Positions 1 through 13,252 of a stretch of DNA of 64,000 nucleotides are shown piece by piece (position 1 is the stretch's first letter; each line of letters starts with the position of its first letter). The notes under the pieces were generated by a model. The model saw nothing but the letters and a program-made list of their open reading frames with translations, did no database searches and had not been told where the DNA came from. The stretch lies in assembly GCA_013400975.1 (NCBI GenBank), contig WBMZ01010877.1:86110-150109 (forward strand). Direction: 5' to 3'. The translations under genes were made by a program, and so were the position numbers. The stretch comes from Atrichornis clamosus (Eukaryota; Chordata; Aves; Passeriformes; Menuridae).

Positions 1-2584
1 TCAGTGCCATTAACATTAATAGGTGTTATACATGCAAGCATCCAAAATATCAGGATGACAGGAGAGTGTCAATTGGATATAAAAGCCTTCTTGTAATGAG
101 GAAATTGTTAGTTCCTCTTGGTAAAAAGGCAGCAAGAGAAACTTTTAAAAAGTCTAACAGAATGATGTCTGAGCACTACTTAATTGGTGTCTCTGACTGA
201 ACCACGAGATGACATCTCTCAAAAAAAGTGGTACCCTTCTGTGTCTACGTAGGAACTGCCTTAAGAATGTAACAGAAGTTGCTTCTAATCCATAGGGTGA
301 TCAAAGACACTGAGAATGATAACCAAGGGTTACAGAGAGTGTTTCAGATACTCTCCACTTTTTTTTACTGTATGTAAAATTTGTGGTTTAAGCAAAAGTA
401 TTCTGTAGCACACTTTGAAATATTCAGATTAAAACTCTTCAAACAAATGAGTTACCTATTTTGATTTAAAGCTTGGTTGGCTGAAAGGGTAAAATTAAAA
501 ATCTCTAGGCAACATTTAAGCAACTCCCACCCCGCCAAATAACCTCTAAACCAAAAGAAACCAAATCCACAAAACCCCATCCCAGAACAGACAAACAGTT
601 TAGCAAGGAAGTCTTCTATCTTTTTCATAAAGTAGTTGTAATTTCTCTTATAACACAGTTGTTTAAAAGCTGTCTTTAGTTGTTTCAGCTAGTTGCTTTC
701 CTAATTCCTTGATTTATGCTGTTTTAATCCATGGAACTTGAGCACAGGAAAAGAACATGATTTGTAATGCTGTGATTTTATCATAAAATTTAGGAACAGG
801 TCTATGAGATGAGTTTAAAGAAATGTCTTCGCTAGTTCAAGATCACTGGAAACATCAGTGTTCCTTGAGTGATCATGGAGGCTGCCAACTTGATAGCCTA
901 GTTGCTACTAATTCTACTGGCCTTTATAGGTAGCCTGTGTACAACTTCTGGAATTCTGTAGGAAAAAAAGGTTGTTATGCAGAGTAATCAAAGTATCTAT
1001 CTGAATGCTCAAGAAAATTTTATTTTTATTCATTCATTTTTTACTTGGAAATTCTATATAAGAAGCTGAATCTGCCACACGAGTTTTATCTTGCTATGAC
1101 ACACATAAGTTGTTTTCTGATGCGATGTTCTTTTAAAAAGTGTTGGGTTTGGACATTGGCAAATGAGTGCTAAAACTTGCTTACTGACGTCATCCATCAT
1201 CTCCAATAGAAAATAATTACTTACGTCTTGCCTCCCACACAGTTTCAGACACAAAGTTCTTATCTTGCTTCCAAATTCTCTACCTTCCCTCAAGATAAAT
1301 TTTCAGATGCATTTACATACTATGAATCTAGAAATGTGGTATAAAAACATATATCAGGAAGCCACAAATATGGAATTTTAAAATAATTATGCAATAAAGA
1401 TAATGACAGACTCCTGTTGGGATTCTGAATGCTGCTTAAGTGGGCCACATCTCTAAACATCTATGTACCTCAAAAAAAGCTGTTCAAGCTATAATATTTT
1501 TGAAATGTACAAATAAATATGAAAATAATTGCTATCTTGATCACAGTAATAGTTTCCATACTGCATGAGATAAAATTCGTCCTTCCCAAATAGAAGTAAA
1601 ATTGTCACATAATACCCACCTGCAACAGTGCATGAGAAAGCCTAACCATAGGACAGGATCCACTTTGCCACATATTGAAGGAAGTCTTCAGCACAGGAAG
1701 TTTTCCTGTTATATTTAGATTCATGCCTTAATAAGTTAATTCTGGACATAGATTGTTACAAAGTATCTATGATTTCCAAGGACAAAAAATGGTAACATCT
1801 CTTACCATTGTGGTCTTTTGTTGTGAGAAATGACATGAGAACCAGAGTGAAAAATACATGTCCCTAATACTAGTCTTGTTTACACATACATTTTAAAGCC
1901 TTGTATGTCAATAAAGTTGACTGGATTTTTGTTAATTTCCTGAAAAGTAAAATTTCACAGTGTGAAAACTGTAGTTTCTTTTACAGAGAAAATTAGTTAC
2001 TCTCTGCAAATATTAGGCATTGTTCATGATCAGCTACTTCAAATCCTTCTGCTTCATGATTTGAAATATTAGCATATCTACTGCCATCCAGTAGAAAACA
2101 TAACATACTCTTCAGGTATTATACATCCTTCTTTCTGAACCTCATGTATTTTATTGATTGACACATTGATATCAGAGTGTTTGAAAGCTGTACTCATTTT
2201 TATACTGCTCTGTTATAGGTTTCTATGGTGACCACAGACAAGCCAAATTTTATCTGTGATTAATTTCTTTATCTTTTACCTAGCAATATTAATACTTTCA
2301 TCGAAGCTTATTCTTATTTAGGCTACAACTCTTCAGGATAAAGACTGCCTTTTATTTTGTGCATGAGCAGTACAAAATATAATGGGGCCACTGCTAAAAA
2401 AACCCAAAAACGTCAGTAACAACATTATAGTATTAACAATAATTTTAATATTATTGTCATTATTATAATGCACATCTTTAGTAGCAACATGCATTGATCA
2501 CCATAGTCTCTAGGTTGAATGAAATCTAGAATTCTAAAGGTAGCTATGAATTTAGTGGAATCTTACCATTTTGCTTATGTTTTT

Positions 2585-2690
2585 GCCTTTTTTTTCTTTT
2601 TTATTCTTTTTTTTTTCTTTCTTTTTGTTTTCTTTTTTTTTTTTTTTTTTTTTTTTTTTGGTTTTTTTTTTTTTTTTTTTGTGTTTTACT
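2585..2690 (+). repeat. Exceptionally long T-rich tract at the splice acceptor
   Basis: About 105 nt that are almost entirely T, with scattered C, G and a single A. It includes uninterrupted runs of 27 T (2633-2659) and 19 T (2662-2680), separated by GG. It ends three bases before the acceptor AG at 2692-2693. It serves as the polypyrimidine tract of the exon, but it is several times longer than the usual 15-30 nt. It could be an expanded microsatellite or the degraded poly-A tail of an antisense retroelement, although no element body is recognisable beside it. Run lengths in such tracts are prone to sequencing error. Confidence 0.9.
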
Positions 2691-2693
2691 TAG
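2684..2693 (+). promoter_or_regulatory. CNTNAP2: 3' splice acceptor of the CNTNAP2 exon
   Basis: TTTTACTTAG followed by GGA. The reading frame shows that the TAG at 2691-2693 would be a stop in the coding frame, so the exon must start at 2694. That start gives the Gly-Asn-Leu-Ser-Phe-Ser-Cys sequence expected for the CNTNAP2 family. The next AGs downstream fall inside conserved codons. Confidence 0.88.
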
Positions 2694-2958
2694 GGAAATT
2701 TAAGTTTTTCTTGTGTGGAGCCACATACAGTGCCTGTCTTTTTCAATGCCACCAGTTACCTTGAGCTTCCTGGTCGTCCAAGCCAGGATCTGTTTTCAGT
2801 CAGTTTCCTTTTCCGAACCTGGAACCCAAATGGACTTCTTGTCTTCAGCAACTTTGCAGATGACCTGGGGAATGTTGAGATTGACATAAATGAGGGCAAA
2901 GTCAGCGTCCATATCAATGTCACCCAAGTGAAGAAGAACCGGATAGACATCTCATCAG
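2694..2958 (+). CDS. CNTNAP2: Internal coding exon of contactin-associated protein-like 2 (CASPR2), end of laminin G 1 and first half of laminin G 2
   Basis: CASPR2 is a single-pass neurexin-superfamily adhesion protein. It pairs with contactin-2 at juxtaparanodes and helps cluster Kv1 potassium channels; it is also expressed in vocal-learning circuits of songbirds. The exon is 265 bp: 88 complete codons plus one base, so phase 0 at the start and phase 1 at the end. It has no stop codons. The translation opens [20 protein letters not shown], whose Cys at residue 7 is the terminal half-cystine of the first LamG domain. A LamG strand pattern follows ([21 protein letters not shown], then [19 protein letters not shown]) and it stops at IDISS plus G. 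N-glycosylation sequons are at residues 2 (NLS), 18 (NAT) and 75 (NVT). The flanks are a TTTTACTTAG acceptor and a GTAAGT donor. From memory, human CNTNAP2 is nearly identical here and this corresponds to its exon 8. Paralogues CNTNAP4 and CNTNAP5 are the alternatives, but the match to CNTNAP2 is clearly best. Confidence 0.9.
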
Positions 2959-2964
2959 GTAAGT
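2959..2964 (+). promoter_or_regulatory. CNTNAP2: 5' splice donor of the CNTNAP2 exon
   Basis: TCATCAG followed by GTAAGTG is a perfect consensus donor. Open reading continues only about nine codons past this point with no family resemblance, and the protein family continues with Ser-Gly after the ISS reached here. This supports exon end at 2958. Confidence 0.9.
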
Positions 2965-5900
2965 GTGGGGTTTTTCTCTTTTAATTCGGTGTTATTTTGG
3001 TTGGTGTTGTTTAAAAGCATCATGCACCTAAATATTTGAACAATTGTTTTACAAAATTCAAAATTTATTTTGCAACTGTATTAAACCCTTTATTGTTTCA
3101 TTGAATAAGAGGTACAAGAATATTGAAACAGTTGTTAGATTAAAAAAGAAGATATGTATGATCTTATTCTGTCGAGAAATATCTATGAGGCAGGATTGCT
3201 TCTTTTGTCTTCCTTCTGTCTTGCAGTTTTCTGTGCAAAAGTATTTGGTTTCAAAAGGGAAATCTTCTCCTTTTTTAGGAGTAGCCTAATAATTAGGCTG
3301 CTCCTAATACTTGTCAATAAATAGGAAACTCTAGCAAAAAAAAGAAAATCCATTGGTACCATAATTATTTGTATGGACTCTTTAGATTTGTGTAACTATC
3401 CTGGCAAAACTTAGATTTGTTTTAGCACTTTGTTGTTAATTTTGTTGCAACAGGCATTTCAGTGCCTGTGAAATTATTTTGGGTGTGAACATAGGAAAGA
3501 AAAATATGGCATCTGCCAGGGAAGGCTGCAGAAGGAAGGCTGCTATTGTACAGCAAATATCACAGCAAACCTCTTGTTCCCTTCTTGTGCAGGAAATTAA
3601 CAGATGTCATGATATAAACCTGCTGGGTTTTCTAGAAGTCAAAATGGTCTGTCTTTGGCACAAAGATTTCTGACCGTTGTGGTCCTATGGATAAAATATG
3701 CATAATTTTTTCACTGACTATTTTTTACAGCTGGTTGTAGAAGCAGTAATTGAACTGACTGGTAGAACTTTTATGAGAGAACTGTAAACTGATGTGCAGG
3801 TGGCAGAGTGTTGTTCCTGCACATCTCTGCAGTAAAGATACTGATACGGAACAGAGTTACGGTTTGTCTGGTTTTATTTGTCATGATTTCCCTTGAATAC
3901 CTCAAAGTTGCACGCACTGGGTCTGGGGGCTCTAACTTAGCATGCACAGAGTTCAGGTAAGCAGAAGAGTCTAGCCTTCCAATTTTTCACATATAGTTAA
4001 ATTCCCACTTTTCTCACTGGGAACTTGTCACTGCTAACCTCCTTACTGAACTACTTTATGAAATGCTTGTTGATGACTAGGAGGGATCAGACAGCAAGTG
4101 AAAAAGATTTGCTTGTTGACTTGACAGAACTTTCATACCTAATTCATTTGAGCATTCTGTTTAAGGAGAGAAAGGCAGCTTCAGTTTTCTATATTTTGAT
4201 AACACTTTACAAAAGTAAAAATTAAATGATGCATAGAAAGCACAGTTAAAGCAGCTGCACTTCTAGTCTGCACAATAGTACATGGACCTGCGTTTTCTAC
4301 TTACCTATGGAATCAGAAAGGTGAATAGTTTACTGGACATTGTCAAAAGCTTTGTAGACTGGTCTGAGGTTTAGAGGCAAGAGAATGAATTAACCAGCAA
4401 GCAAAATCTATTGACTGTTAAGAAGATTGAGAGCTACTACTAATCTGAGAAATCAGAAATAGGTTTATACTTATTTTTTTACGCCAATTAATTCTACTTG
4501 TTCTGTTTCATGCAGTGAATGAAGGGATACCAAATTCTAAGATGGTCAAATAGAAAGAATGAATACAAGACATTTAACTTTTGTGAATAGAGTGATCACA
4601 AGAGTTTACATAGCATTCTGTGGGAAAACATTTGGGTAATAGTAGGAGATACATTAGAATCATGGCGAAGACATTGTTTTGCATTTAACATCAAAGAAAT
4701 TGAGAGCTGCCATCAGGCAGTCTATTCTTAGCAGTTTTCTTTGTCTCCCAGAGATTCCTCCCTGCTGCCTGTTCAGTTTTTGTCAGGGATAATATTTTCG
4801 CAGTGTTAGCAGATCACAGCTAGAGTTCTTACATCTTATTTCATGTTTTCCTTTGGTCTTCAAAAAAGCACTTAATTGTTCCTTCATTTGTTTAACTGCA
4901 TGTCCTACCTGCTGGAGATTTCACTATATTCAATTCTTCATTAAATACTCTCAGTTTCTTGATCAATCTTCTTTATCTTTATTGGCAGGATAAGTAATCT
5001 GACTACTTTATTCTTGGAATATATATAATAAAAATAATATTGTTATAATTATTAAAATTGTCTTGTATAGCTAAAGCTTGTTCACTCATTGTTTGGAGTT
5101 CAAAATTATTCTTAGCATATGTATGAGGCATTCCTACTGTGTGTCATGCCTTAGTTCCCTCTCTCATTCTGTTGTTGCTACTTTTAAAAAAACGAGTAGT
5201 TGGTATTAGCATCAGCAGTTTCTAGAACATTTTCTACAGACCACTTCTGATTTGAAGAAAATGCATTTTATTTTCTTCTTTAATAATGTTAGATACCATT
5301 TACCTTGCTGCTCCTTTCATGTCCTCAGTCACTTTCAAACCACAACCTCAACTCTATATGTCTGATTAAAGTAGCTAAATCTAGCCATATTATGAACATT
5401 TCATGTTTATTTTATGTGGGCTGAAAAGAATCAGGGGTGATTACATACAGTGTAGTATACTGTATATATGATTTTTGTGTTACAAGTAAAAAACAACCAG
5501 CTTTTGTGTAGACCTGGCAAACCAGAATCCCAGGTTTTACTTGACCTGGCTGTAACTCATTTAACACTGACCAAATGAGTAATCCATGACCTGTCCTGGT
5601 CTTCAGAATGGTAGAGGCAATAAAGAGCTGGTAAAAAACAGTAATATATTTTTTAATACATTAATAAGGTGTACACTAGGATGCCCATAACAAAATGCTG
5701 AGTGTAACAGAATATTTTACATTAATATGCACATGAACTTTCAGTTTGTAGCACATATGAAAGGGACAAGGATGATTAGTCCTTGCAGTTAGACTTACTG
5801 CCTGATTTTACTCACTGAGCAAATTATTTTCTTTCTTTCATGATATTGCAAGTTGTACCTTCAAACTAGGTCTCTAAACAGTAAAAAATCCCTGCCCTGC

Positions 5901-8900
5901 TCAGCATTTTGTTAAGCATCAAGTAAGAGCTGTTTAGCTGTGAGCAGGCTGGCAAAACTGTTGTACACAGTCAATGGCTTTGATTTTGCTTTTTCTTACA
6001 TTAATGTCATTAAGACACTACCACCATTTGATTGATGAGAGTTATATTAATAAACTTGCTATTAGTAAGAGGAAAATCAGCCCCACTAAGAGTTGAAATA
6101 AAGATTTAATTAGAAGAAATAAGCTACTGACTGTGCAGAATTACACAGGTGAAATACTTAAAGCTTGTGTATAAATCAAGAGTTAAATATTCTATTGACT
6201 TTTTCTCTGCAAAGTAAACCGTGATTAATATCCTCACAATTGTGCATGCCCCAGTATAAGGATTAATAATAGGAGAGAATCTCAGAAAACAGTCAAGATA
6301 TTTATCTTTACTACTCCATATAGTTTTGGACTAAATTCTGGTTTGTCATCATGAGAGTCAGGCAAACTTTCTAGGAATTGTTGGATTTACCTGAGGGATT
6401 GATGGATACAATGCTAGGCTGTAAGATGGAAGAAAGATGTGGTCTTGCTTTTAGAACTCTTCGAAAGCAGATTTCCAATATAGTTTTGCATATTAAAGGA
6501 TTCTGATATTCTGCTACAGTTTAAAAGTAATTTGGTTTGAATACATACTAAGAACCTACTCAATGTTTGTGATCTTGCAATTAGAATAAGTTGTTGATTA
6601 AGTTCTATTTATTTATAAGCTTTAGCAAGCTAATATCTTCTTTCTTGAGCACAGAAAAATCAGCAACTGGAAAATGCCATACTCCCAAATCTGTCTTGGC
6701 TATAAAAACTTTAATGAAACTTTTCCCAAAGCCATATGCAAATACAGTTCAGTGCAGGGTTAAGCCACAGCCTGTGTCCCAAATGCCTCATTTTCTTCCA
6801 CTTAGTTTTATCTACCTGCTTCAGCAACTTAACCCAAATTCCTTCCTAAGGAAACCAAACTTTTCTGAAGCTTTCAACATGGGGAAAAATGGGTGACTCA
6901 TTAAAAAACACAGGGAGTATTGCTTTGCTTGAAGAAACAATAGTAATGATCAAAACCACACTCATGAGGAATGATCTAATGTCTTTACAATGCTTTTTTA
7001 AAGCAAACCTCAAATCCCTGTTTCAATATAGAATAGAACTTCTCCGCCTCTTGAGAAAAGGCCAAGTTTTCATGATGGTAGATTCTAAAATAATCTCTTG
7101 ATTTATCCTCTGTTTATTTTTCCCACTTGTCTTTTCATGGGCAGGTTTGACCTTTCATATCTAAGTACACTCTGCTCAACTTAAATACTAGAGTGTTTAT
7201 GAAGATCCCTTAGGTTTTACCCTACAGTACAGATGATAAGTCATTGAAAAAGGACATAATCTCTTTTAGCCCATGATACCTTAACAGAGAAATTTTCAGT
7301 GTCCAAAATCTCCTGCCTTTAGTTTGAATTCATCTGCTTGAAAGTTCTTTTTTCCCCCTCCAACTCTGTTAGTTAACAACTTGTATTAGCTGCTGCTCAC
7401 GACTGCCTTCAGTTCCTCCTGTCAAGCATACACTTATTAAAACTTGGAGTATGAATATCTTTTTGTCATATTTATCTGTATTAAATAAATCAGACTTCTC
7501 CCTGTGGAATCCCTGGGAAGCTTTCCACCCTTCTGTCTTTCTGCTAGATCTCAAGTCATCTGAATTGCAGTTCATTTATATTTTAGACCTTGGGTTAAGA
7601 TAGCATCCTTCAGGTAATAAAATGTCTCCCTTTGACAGATCTAAAGTGGTACTCTTCCAGTGACAATTCCCAGGGGCACTTTATGTGGGAATCGAGAAGT
7701 ATTTTTGCCTCGGTTGCTAAATGAAGGCTTAAATAGAGAATGTGTGTACACAGAGCAAAAGTGCACTTCTGGTGGGAAGATAACATTTCCCACCAGGTCT
7801 TTCTCATATTACTGGTAGTGGGTTACACACTGAATGTTAGTAAGTGGAGGCAGCTACCCGCCAGGCAATTGTCAGCATGATCGAGATGAGAGACACAAAT
7901 TCTGTCCGTGAAAGACAGCATGATGACTTAGCATCTGAAGAGTCTGAATATTAGAAACTTAGATTCTTCACAGATAACCAGTTTTGTCCCTCTGTTTCTC
8001 TCTGTATTCTTACTTTTTGCTATTGACCTTAAGCAGTGAATACAGCTACATGAATAAGCATTTGTAGGTTTGAATTCCACAGAACTGAGACACAGACTGG
8101 CCTGTAGTAGGTATTATTATTTTTACTACACATTTTTCTTGTAGTCTGGTTTAGCTTCTTGGTATAATAGACTAAAACCAATCAGATCCTGAAATAGCAT
8201 TCTTGATTGCAGACTTTCTTTGTCTAAGAAAACTGATGAGTTTAGTTCCAGTTTTAGTGAATTCTGCTTCATCAGTCACTGATTTTTACTGGAAAGTTGC
8301 CTACCAAGCACAAGCTATGCATTCTAAAGCATAGATGGTATCATTTTCAGATATTTCCCTGAGAGTAATGTAACTCTTTATTGGTTGAACTGGCAAGCAT
8401 GGAGGAACCCAAGAATCAAGAAAGTAGGGTATTGCTCTTGACAGCTTTCTAAATTTGTACAGGAGGCTGAAGTTTAGTTTATTTGGTTTGGTCTCATTTC
8501 CTCTGGGCTGTAGAACAGAGTTAGAAGGGACCTTTGTTGCTCAGTCTCTATTTTAGCAGTGAAAGATAAGGCATTTTACAACTACTATTTGAGCACTCAC
8601 TGTGTTCCACTGAATTTACTTCAGGGAAAACCCCCCCTGCAGTAGTCAGTGGTTAAAAGATAATCTTAACTTCCTGAAAGAAGGAGTGTAATTTATTTGA
8701 GTAGATCTTGATAGAACTAGTTGGAAACCCACCCTTCTAATTCTTTTTTAATTCAATAAGTTTGAAAGGAAGTTGAATCTATTTTAGTTGATTTCCATTT
8801 TGCCTTTTCTTACTACACCCACATCAGTTATTGCTAGTCTGGTTCTAGACAAGTCCGTGAAAATTTTGATTTTGACTTTTATGAATGAAAGATAAGCCCC

Positions 8901-11900
8901 TTAGCATTAAATGCTACAGAGGTGCCCAGTATTTTGCAGTTACCTTAAGAACATAGATTTTTACTTCAGTTAATTCTCTGCATATTTTTTGTTGAATACA
9001 AAGAGCATGAAGAGACATGTCTGCAAGGATTGGTTTAGCAAGCCAAGGATGCTTAGTTAAAACAAGCATTACCTCTTGGATCAGAAAGATGGTAGTGTTG
9101 GAAAGGGCTTTGCAAAAATATACTTAAGTTTGTGTTTTAAAGTCTTCCAGGACTTACATGTACTGATTGAGGTGAATACCTCAATGAGGTGAATATTTTT
9201 TTCCATTATTACTTTCCTTTTAGATTATCATAAAGAAATAAACAAAAGGATACAATAGAGATTGGAGCTATAGTTATATTTGTTGTGTTTGTGCACAAAC
9301 CGACAGCAGTATCCCCAGAACACCACTAAGTATTCACATAATATAAACGGAAATGAAAGAAATACTTCCTAATATCTGAAAGACTGCATATCCCAAATAC
9401 TATATTCTTTCCCCCAATATGCTAGTTTGCCATCTCTGCCTCCTCTTCTAGAAAGGTGGTTCTTGGAGAAAGCCCATTGCCAGGATTCAGACACCTATGC
9501 TGACCAAGGCTTGTCATAGATGTCAACATGATGTCAACCACACAGAAATGTCAGCCAGGTCTTTCAGCAATGGCATTAATACCTTCCAGCACCATTTAAA
9601 CTTCCTAATTTTGGAAAAACCTGGTTTGCTGTTAACGAGAGGATGTGATGGTTCCTGTGAACTTTTCTGTAGATGTTAATAATACTTAAGAAATGTCATT
9701 AGACTTCATGCTGTGTTAGCTTTTTAATTCATCTTGTAGCAGATTTAACTTTTACTGAAAACTAGTGGGTAAAAGTACGAAATCTATTTGAAGTCTGTTT
9801 TTTACTTTGCTTCTATTTGAGAGAGAAGTAGTTGACTAAGCACATCTCGTGATAACCCAGCATATGATTAATCGTTTATAATAACTTAAAGATATACTGC
9901 TGCTGCCTATTTAGTCTGGCAGTGATGATATTCTGTAAAAGGCTATGAGTAAGTGCAGTAGTAGAGGGTAAAAAGAATGCACTCACTTTTCAATCGATAG
10001 CATAAGTTACAGTTACTGCACATATGTATATGTACCATTGTGCATACAGCCAGGTATCAGTCAGAGAGTTTGCTCAGATAATTTGTCAACTATGATGTGC
10101 AGGAAGTTCACAGATCAGTATCTGATAAAATAGTAAAATCGTTTTAATGGGTTCAGGAGACCCAGGATACTCTTTGTTTCATCTCAAGGTCCTGTTGCTA
10201 TGGCTGTCTTTGGAAACAGGTTGCATCACTTCTTGAATATCATCTTTCGACAGGATCAATAGTTTCTCCACCATCTACACTGAGATCCAGGAATAGTTCA
10301 GTAGTTAGACTGTTCTGGAGTCTATTTTACAACAGATGGTAAGAACAAAACTGCTCTTACTCTGCCAGCCTGGCTTGTCCTCCAACACTTCTCTGCAAGA
10401 GTCAGCCCCCTTAGAGTATTTCACGATCCTTCCCTCCACACCCTCCCCTCCAACTTCTGTACACACATGTTCTGGATGTCATTGCTTAAAAATTGCAAAA
10501 ATCACAGGGTATGTGGTAACCTTCTTATTATTCACCACTTTGTGAGGAGATACCCATTTTTAGAATCATAACTTTCCAAATGTGTCTTCAACCCAAAGAA
10601 GGACGTGCAGGGTCAGGGGGAGACCTGAGCTGACAAGGCTGCTGTGGCTATGATCATGTAGTGCTAATGATATGCCAGGCAGGAAGCAGTTAGTGTGGCA
10701 CATGGCTTACACAGCGTGGGCATGTGGGTCAAGTCAAAGCCCCAGAGAGAGGGTTTGATCCAAAGACACTGATCCAAAGACAAATCCACACCCTGTACAA
10801 ATGTCAGTTGTGTTGGGTGAACTGCCCAGGGCAACATGGATCTTTCCTTGGCCCTAGTTACAAAGATGGTAGGGACATATCCTGTGTTGTTCCAGAAGCA
10901 AGAGACTACAGCAGAGAGGGTACAGACTAGAAAGTGATTTACAGATGTAGAAGCAGAGGGAAAGTTCTCAGATTTGGAAAAGTGGCCTGCCACCACCTTA
11001 TTGACTCAAAACTCATAGTTTCACAAAAGAACTTTGGTGGGCATAAAACCTTGCTGGGACAGAAAAGCAATTGTTCTTATGGTTTAAAAAAAATGAGGGG
11101 AGGGGGAAGTAAAAATACTGGAGAGCCAGTCTCCAGTTAGAACATAGGACACTTCGTTTCTGTACACTTAAAAAAAATGTTTAGGGACAGATTGGGAGAT
11201 CAAAGGTCTTGAACATGTACTATGTAATAGTGTTTCAAAAAAAGAGTACAGAATCTTCAAGCAGTGTGTAGAAGACTGGTATGAAGCTATCAACTATGTA
11301 AATTAAAACTGTCAGTGCTCTTTCACCTTTTCATCTTCTCCAAACATAAGGCAAGAAAAGGAGAATTTACTTTTAAAGCCAGCATTTGCAGCATTTGCAC
11401 TTTGAGTAAAACCAGGAATAGTCTTTCTGGTGCGAATGTCCTTGCAAGTAATTTGAGTTTTTTTCAACTTTTAATTTTTAATCTTATTTATTACTAATCC
11501 TTGAGTAGGTGTCCCACAACATCTCTAGCCGATTACTTACTAGAAAATAATTAAAAGTCATTGTAATATTAAACACAACTTTTTTTTCGGGGGGAAACCT
11601 GACCTAATTATAGGCATGGAACTTTAATTTTTGTGCTGGGTACTGACACTCAATATCTTCTTTTCATTGCTATTCAGGAACCTAGAAAATAGATTATTAT
11701 CTGTGACAGGTTTCTGGCAGTCCCTCTTGGTTTGACAGTGTTATTTTAGAGAGAAGAGAGAGTCACTTTTGTATATAATGAAAGGAAAAGTTGTCAAGCA
11801 TTCATACATATTTTATGCTGCATAAAGCTTAAGTGCTAGAGGAAAGATTCTGTTTTCAGTCATGCCATTGTAAATTCACAGTGCTTCTGCTGACCTCCAG

Positions 11901-12128
11901 GTTTGCAGCAATGACACAGAATGGCAACTAAGGATGAATTCCATGTATTTACACAAGCAATGCAGCTCTTGTAAGCCAGCTCGGCCCTTGCTGATTTTTT
12001 TGGTTAGCACAGTCATGCACAACTGTGATGTGTATTTTGGCACTTTGGCATTTTCTACTGACATTGACAGAACTAAAAGCAATTTCAACTGCTTCCTTGA
12101 AATGGCATCAGGCATAGTCTGCATTGTC

Positions 12129-12149
12129 TTTTTTTTTTTTTTTTTTTTT
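12129..12149 (+). repeat. T21 homopolymer
   Basis: Uninterrupted run of 21 T residues in the intron. It could be the poly-A end of a minus-strand retrocopy, but I recognise no retrocopy body next to it. Its only effect on annotation is to create an artificial poly-lysine frame on the minus strand. Confidence 0.9.
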
Positions 12150-13240
12150 ATGGATGTGGTTACTCTTTGCTGCAAAAATTGACTTGGGGAAAAAAACATG
12201 TTCTGGTTGTTTGTTGCTAGCTCTGCCTTTTCTCTGGTCTTGTAAAAGATGGTGAGTCCCTTCAGGCATTTTTGCACATTCTTTGTTTCCATTTACAAAT
12301 GTTGCTGAAGCAGCATCACATGAGCACTGAGGTGAAACAGGGCGACCAAAGTACTTTGGTTTCTGTAAGCTAAATGGCAGATGATATTGCCTTTAAAAAG
12401 CTTGCTCATTAAGTTTATATATTTGATAGGGAAAAAAAAAAATCTCAATTCTCTTACTGTGAGGCAGTCATTAGAAAATACATGGGTTTTTTTTGGCACT
12501 ATCCAGTGTCTACACAGACACTGTTTCAGAGAGGAGAAATACAAAAAATTCTACACATATCCTTCAGAGAATATTTACTTACTAAAGAAAAACATGTTTA
12601 GAGACATGACTTCCCCTATGCCTTTTCCAAGAAATGTATGAATGTACAACATTAGAAGGATTCACCCTTTTAAAATACAAAAATAACTTTAGCTTTCTTT
12701 TTGCAGATTTAAAATAGTGGAACATTATATTTCATGGCCTCAGATATAAGGGTTTCATTGATTAACCTTTGTAGCTGTTTTAACAGCTCATTTTATGCAT
12801 ATTAACACATGCATTAAAGCAAACTGCCAAGTGGAATCAGCTTTTCCACAGCACCAGCACATGACTTCTAGCAGAAGAAAATAACATTCTTAACACTCTT
12901 GTGCTGGTGCTTAGATAATTACCTGTGAAAACAGCAATAGCACATCCCATGCCTCTAGGTTCTGGAATTTGCAGCCCAGGGCTAGTATTCTTGACTATAT
13001 TGAATCTGGGAAAGAATAATGTGGTGCAGAGGAATCTTTGGGAGGGTTAGGCTGGTTTCTATAGTGTTGGCAACAAGTGGTGTTTCATCAGACTTGCTGT
13101 GTGATAAAGCTTAGTCATATGCTGTACAAGAATATCAGGTCCCAGGGAAATGACCTTCATCTTCTAAAGCATCCTCCAAAGGCACAGAACTGGGCACAAC
13201 ACAGCTCTGCCTTCTTCACCTTCCCAGGTGCCTGTGAAAC

Positions 13241-13252
13241 ATATATATATAT
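13241..13252 (+). repeat. Short AT dinucleotide repeat
   Basis: Six AT units followed by related CTATACACATATTATAT sequence. An ordinary intronic microsatellite. Confidence 0.85.

Larger units (their letters stand above)
1..2693 (+). other. CNTNAP2: 3' part of the intron upstream of the CNTNAP2-like exon (putative intron 7)
   Basis: AT-rich non-coding DNA that ends in a long T tract and a TTTTACTTAG acceptor. No open frame here is long or protein-like. The longest candidate, about 79 codons on the minus strand near 1054-1293, resembles no family I know and overlaps no splice signal. I recognise no transposable element in this stretch. It is assigned to the intron only because it lies directly upstream of the exon on the same strand; which intron it is comes from matching the exon to human CNTNAP2. 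Confidence 0.75.

Noticed and set aside
2519..2764. Plus-strand open frame of 81 codons rich in phenylalanine
   Set aside because: It reads through the T tract and overlaps the true exon in a different frame, so it is an artefact of low complexity.
8505..8575. Possible CR1 tail on the minus strand (GTTAGAAGGGACCTTTG-like)
   Set aside because: Only a short similarity to the GTTGGAAGGGACC block. No terminal repeat or coding part follows, so it is below what I can support.
11876..12292. Minus-strand open frame of 138 codons, the longest in the window
   Set aside because: It contains a poly-lysine stretch produced by the T21 run and resembles no protein. Random AT-rich DNA of this length can yield such a frame.
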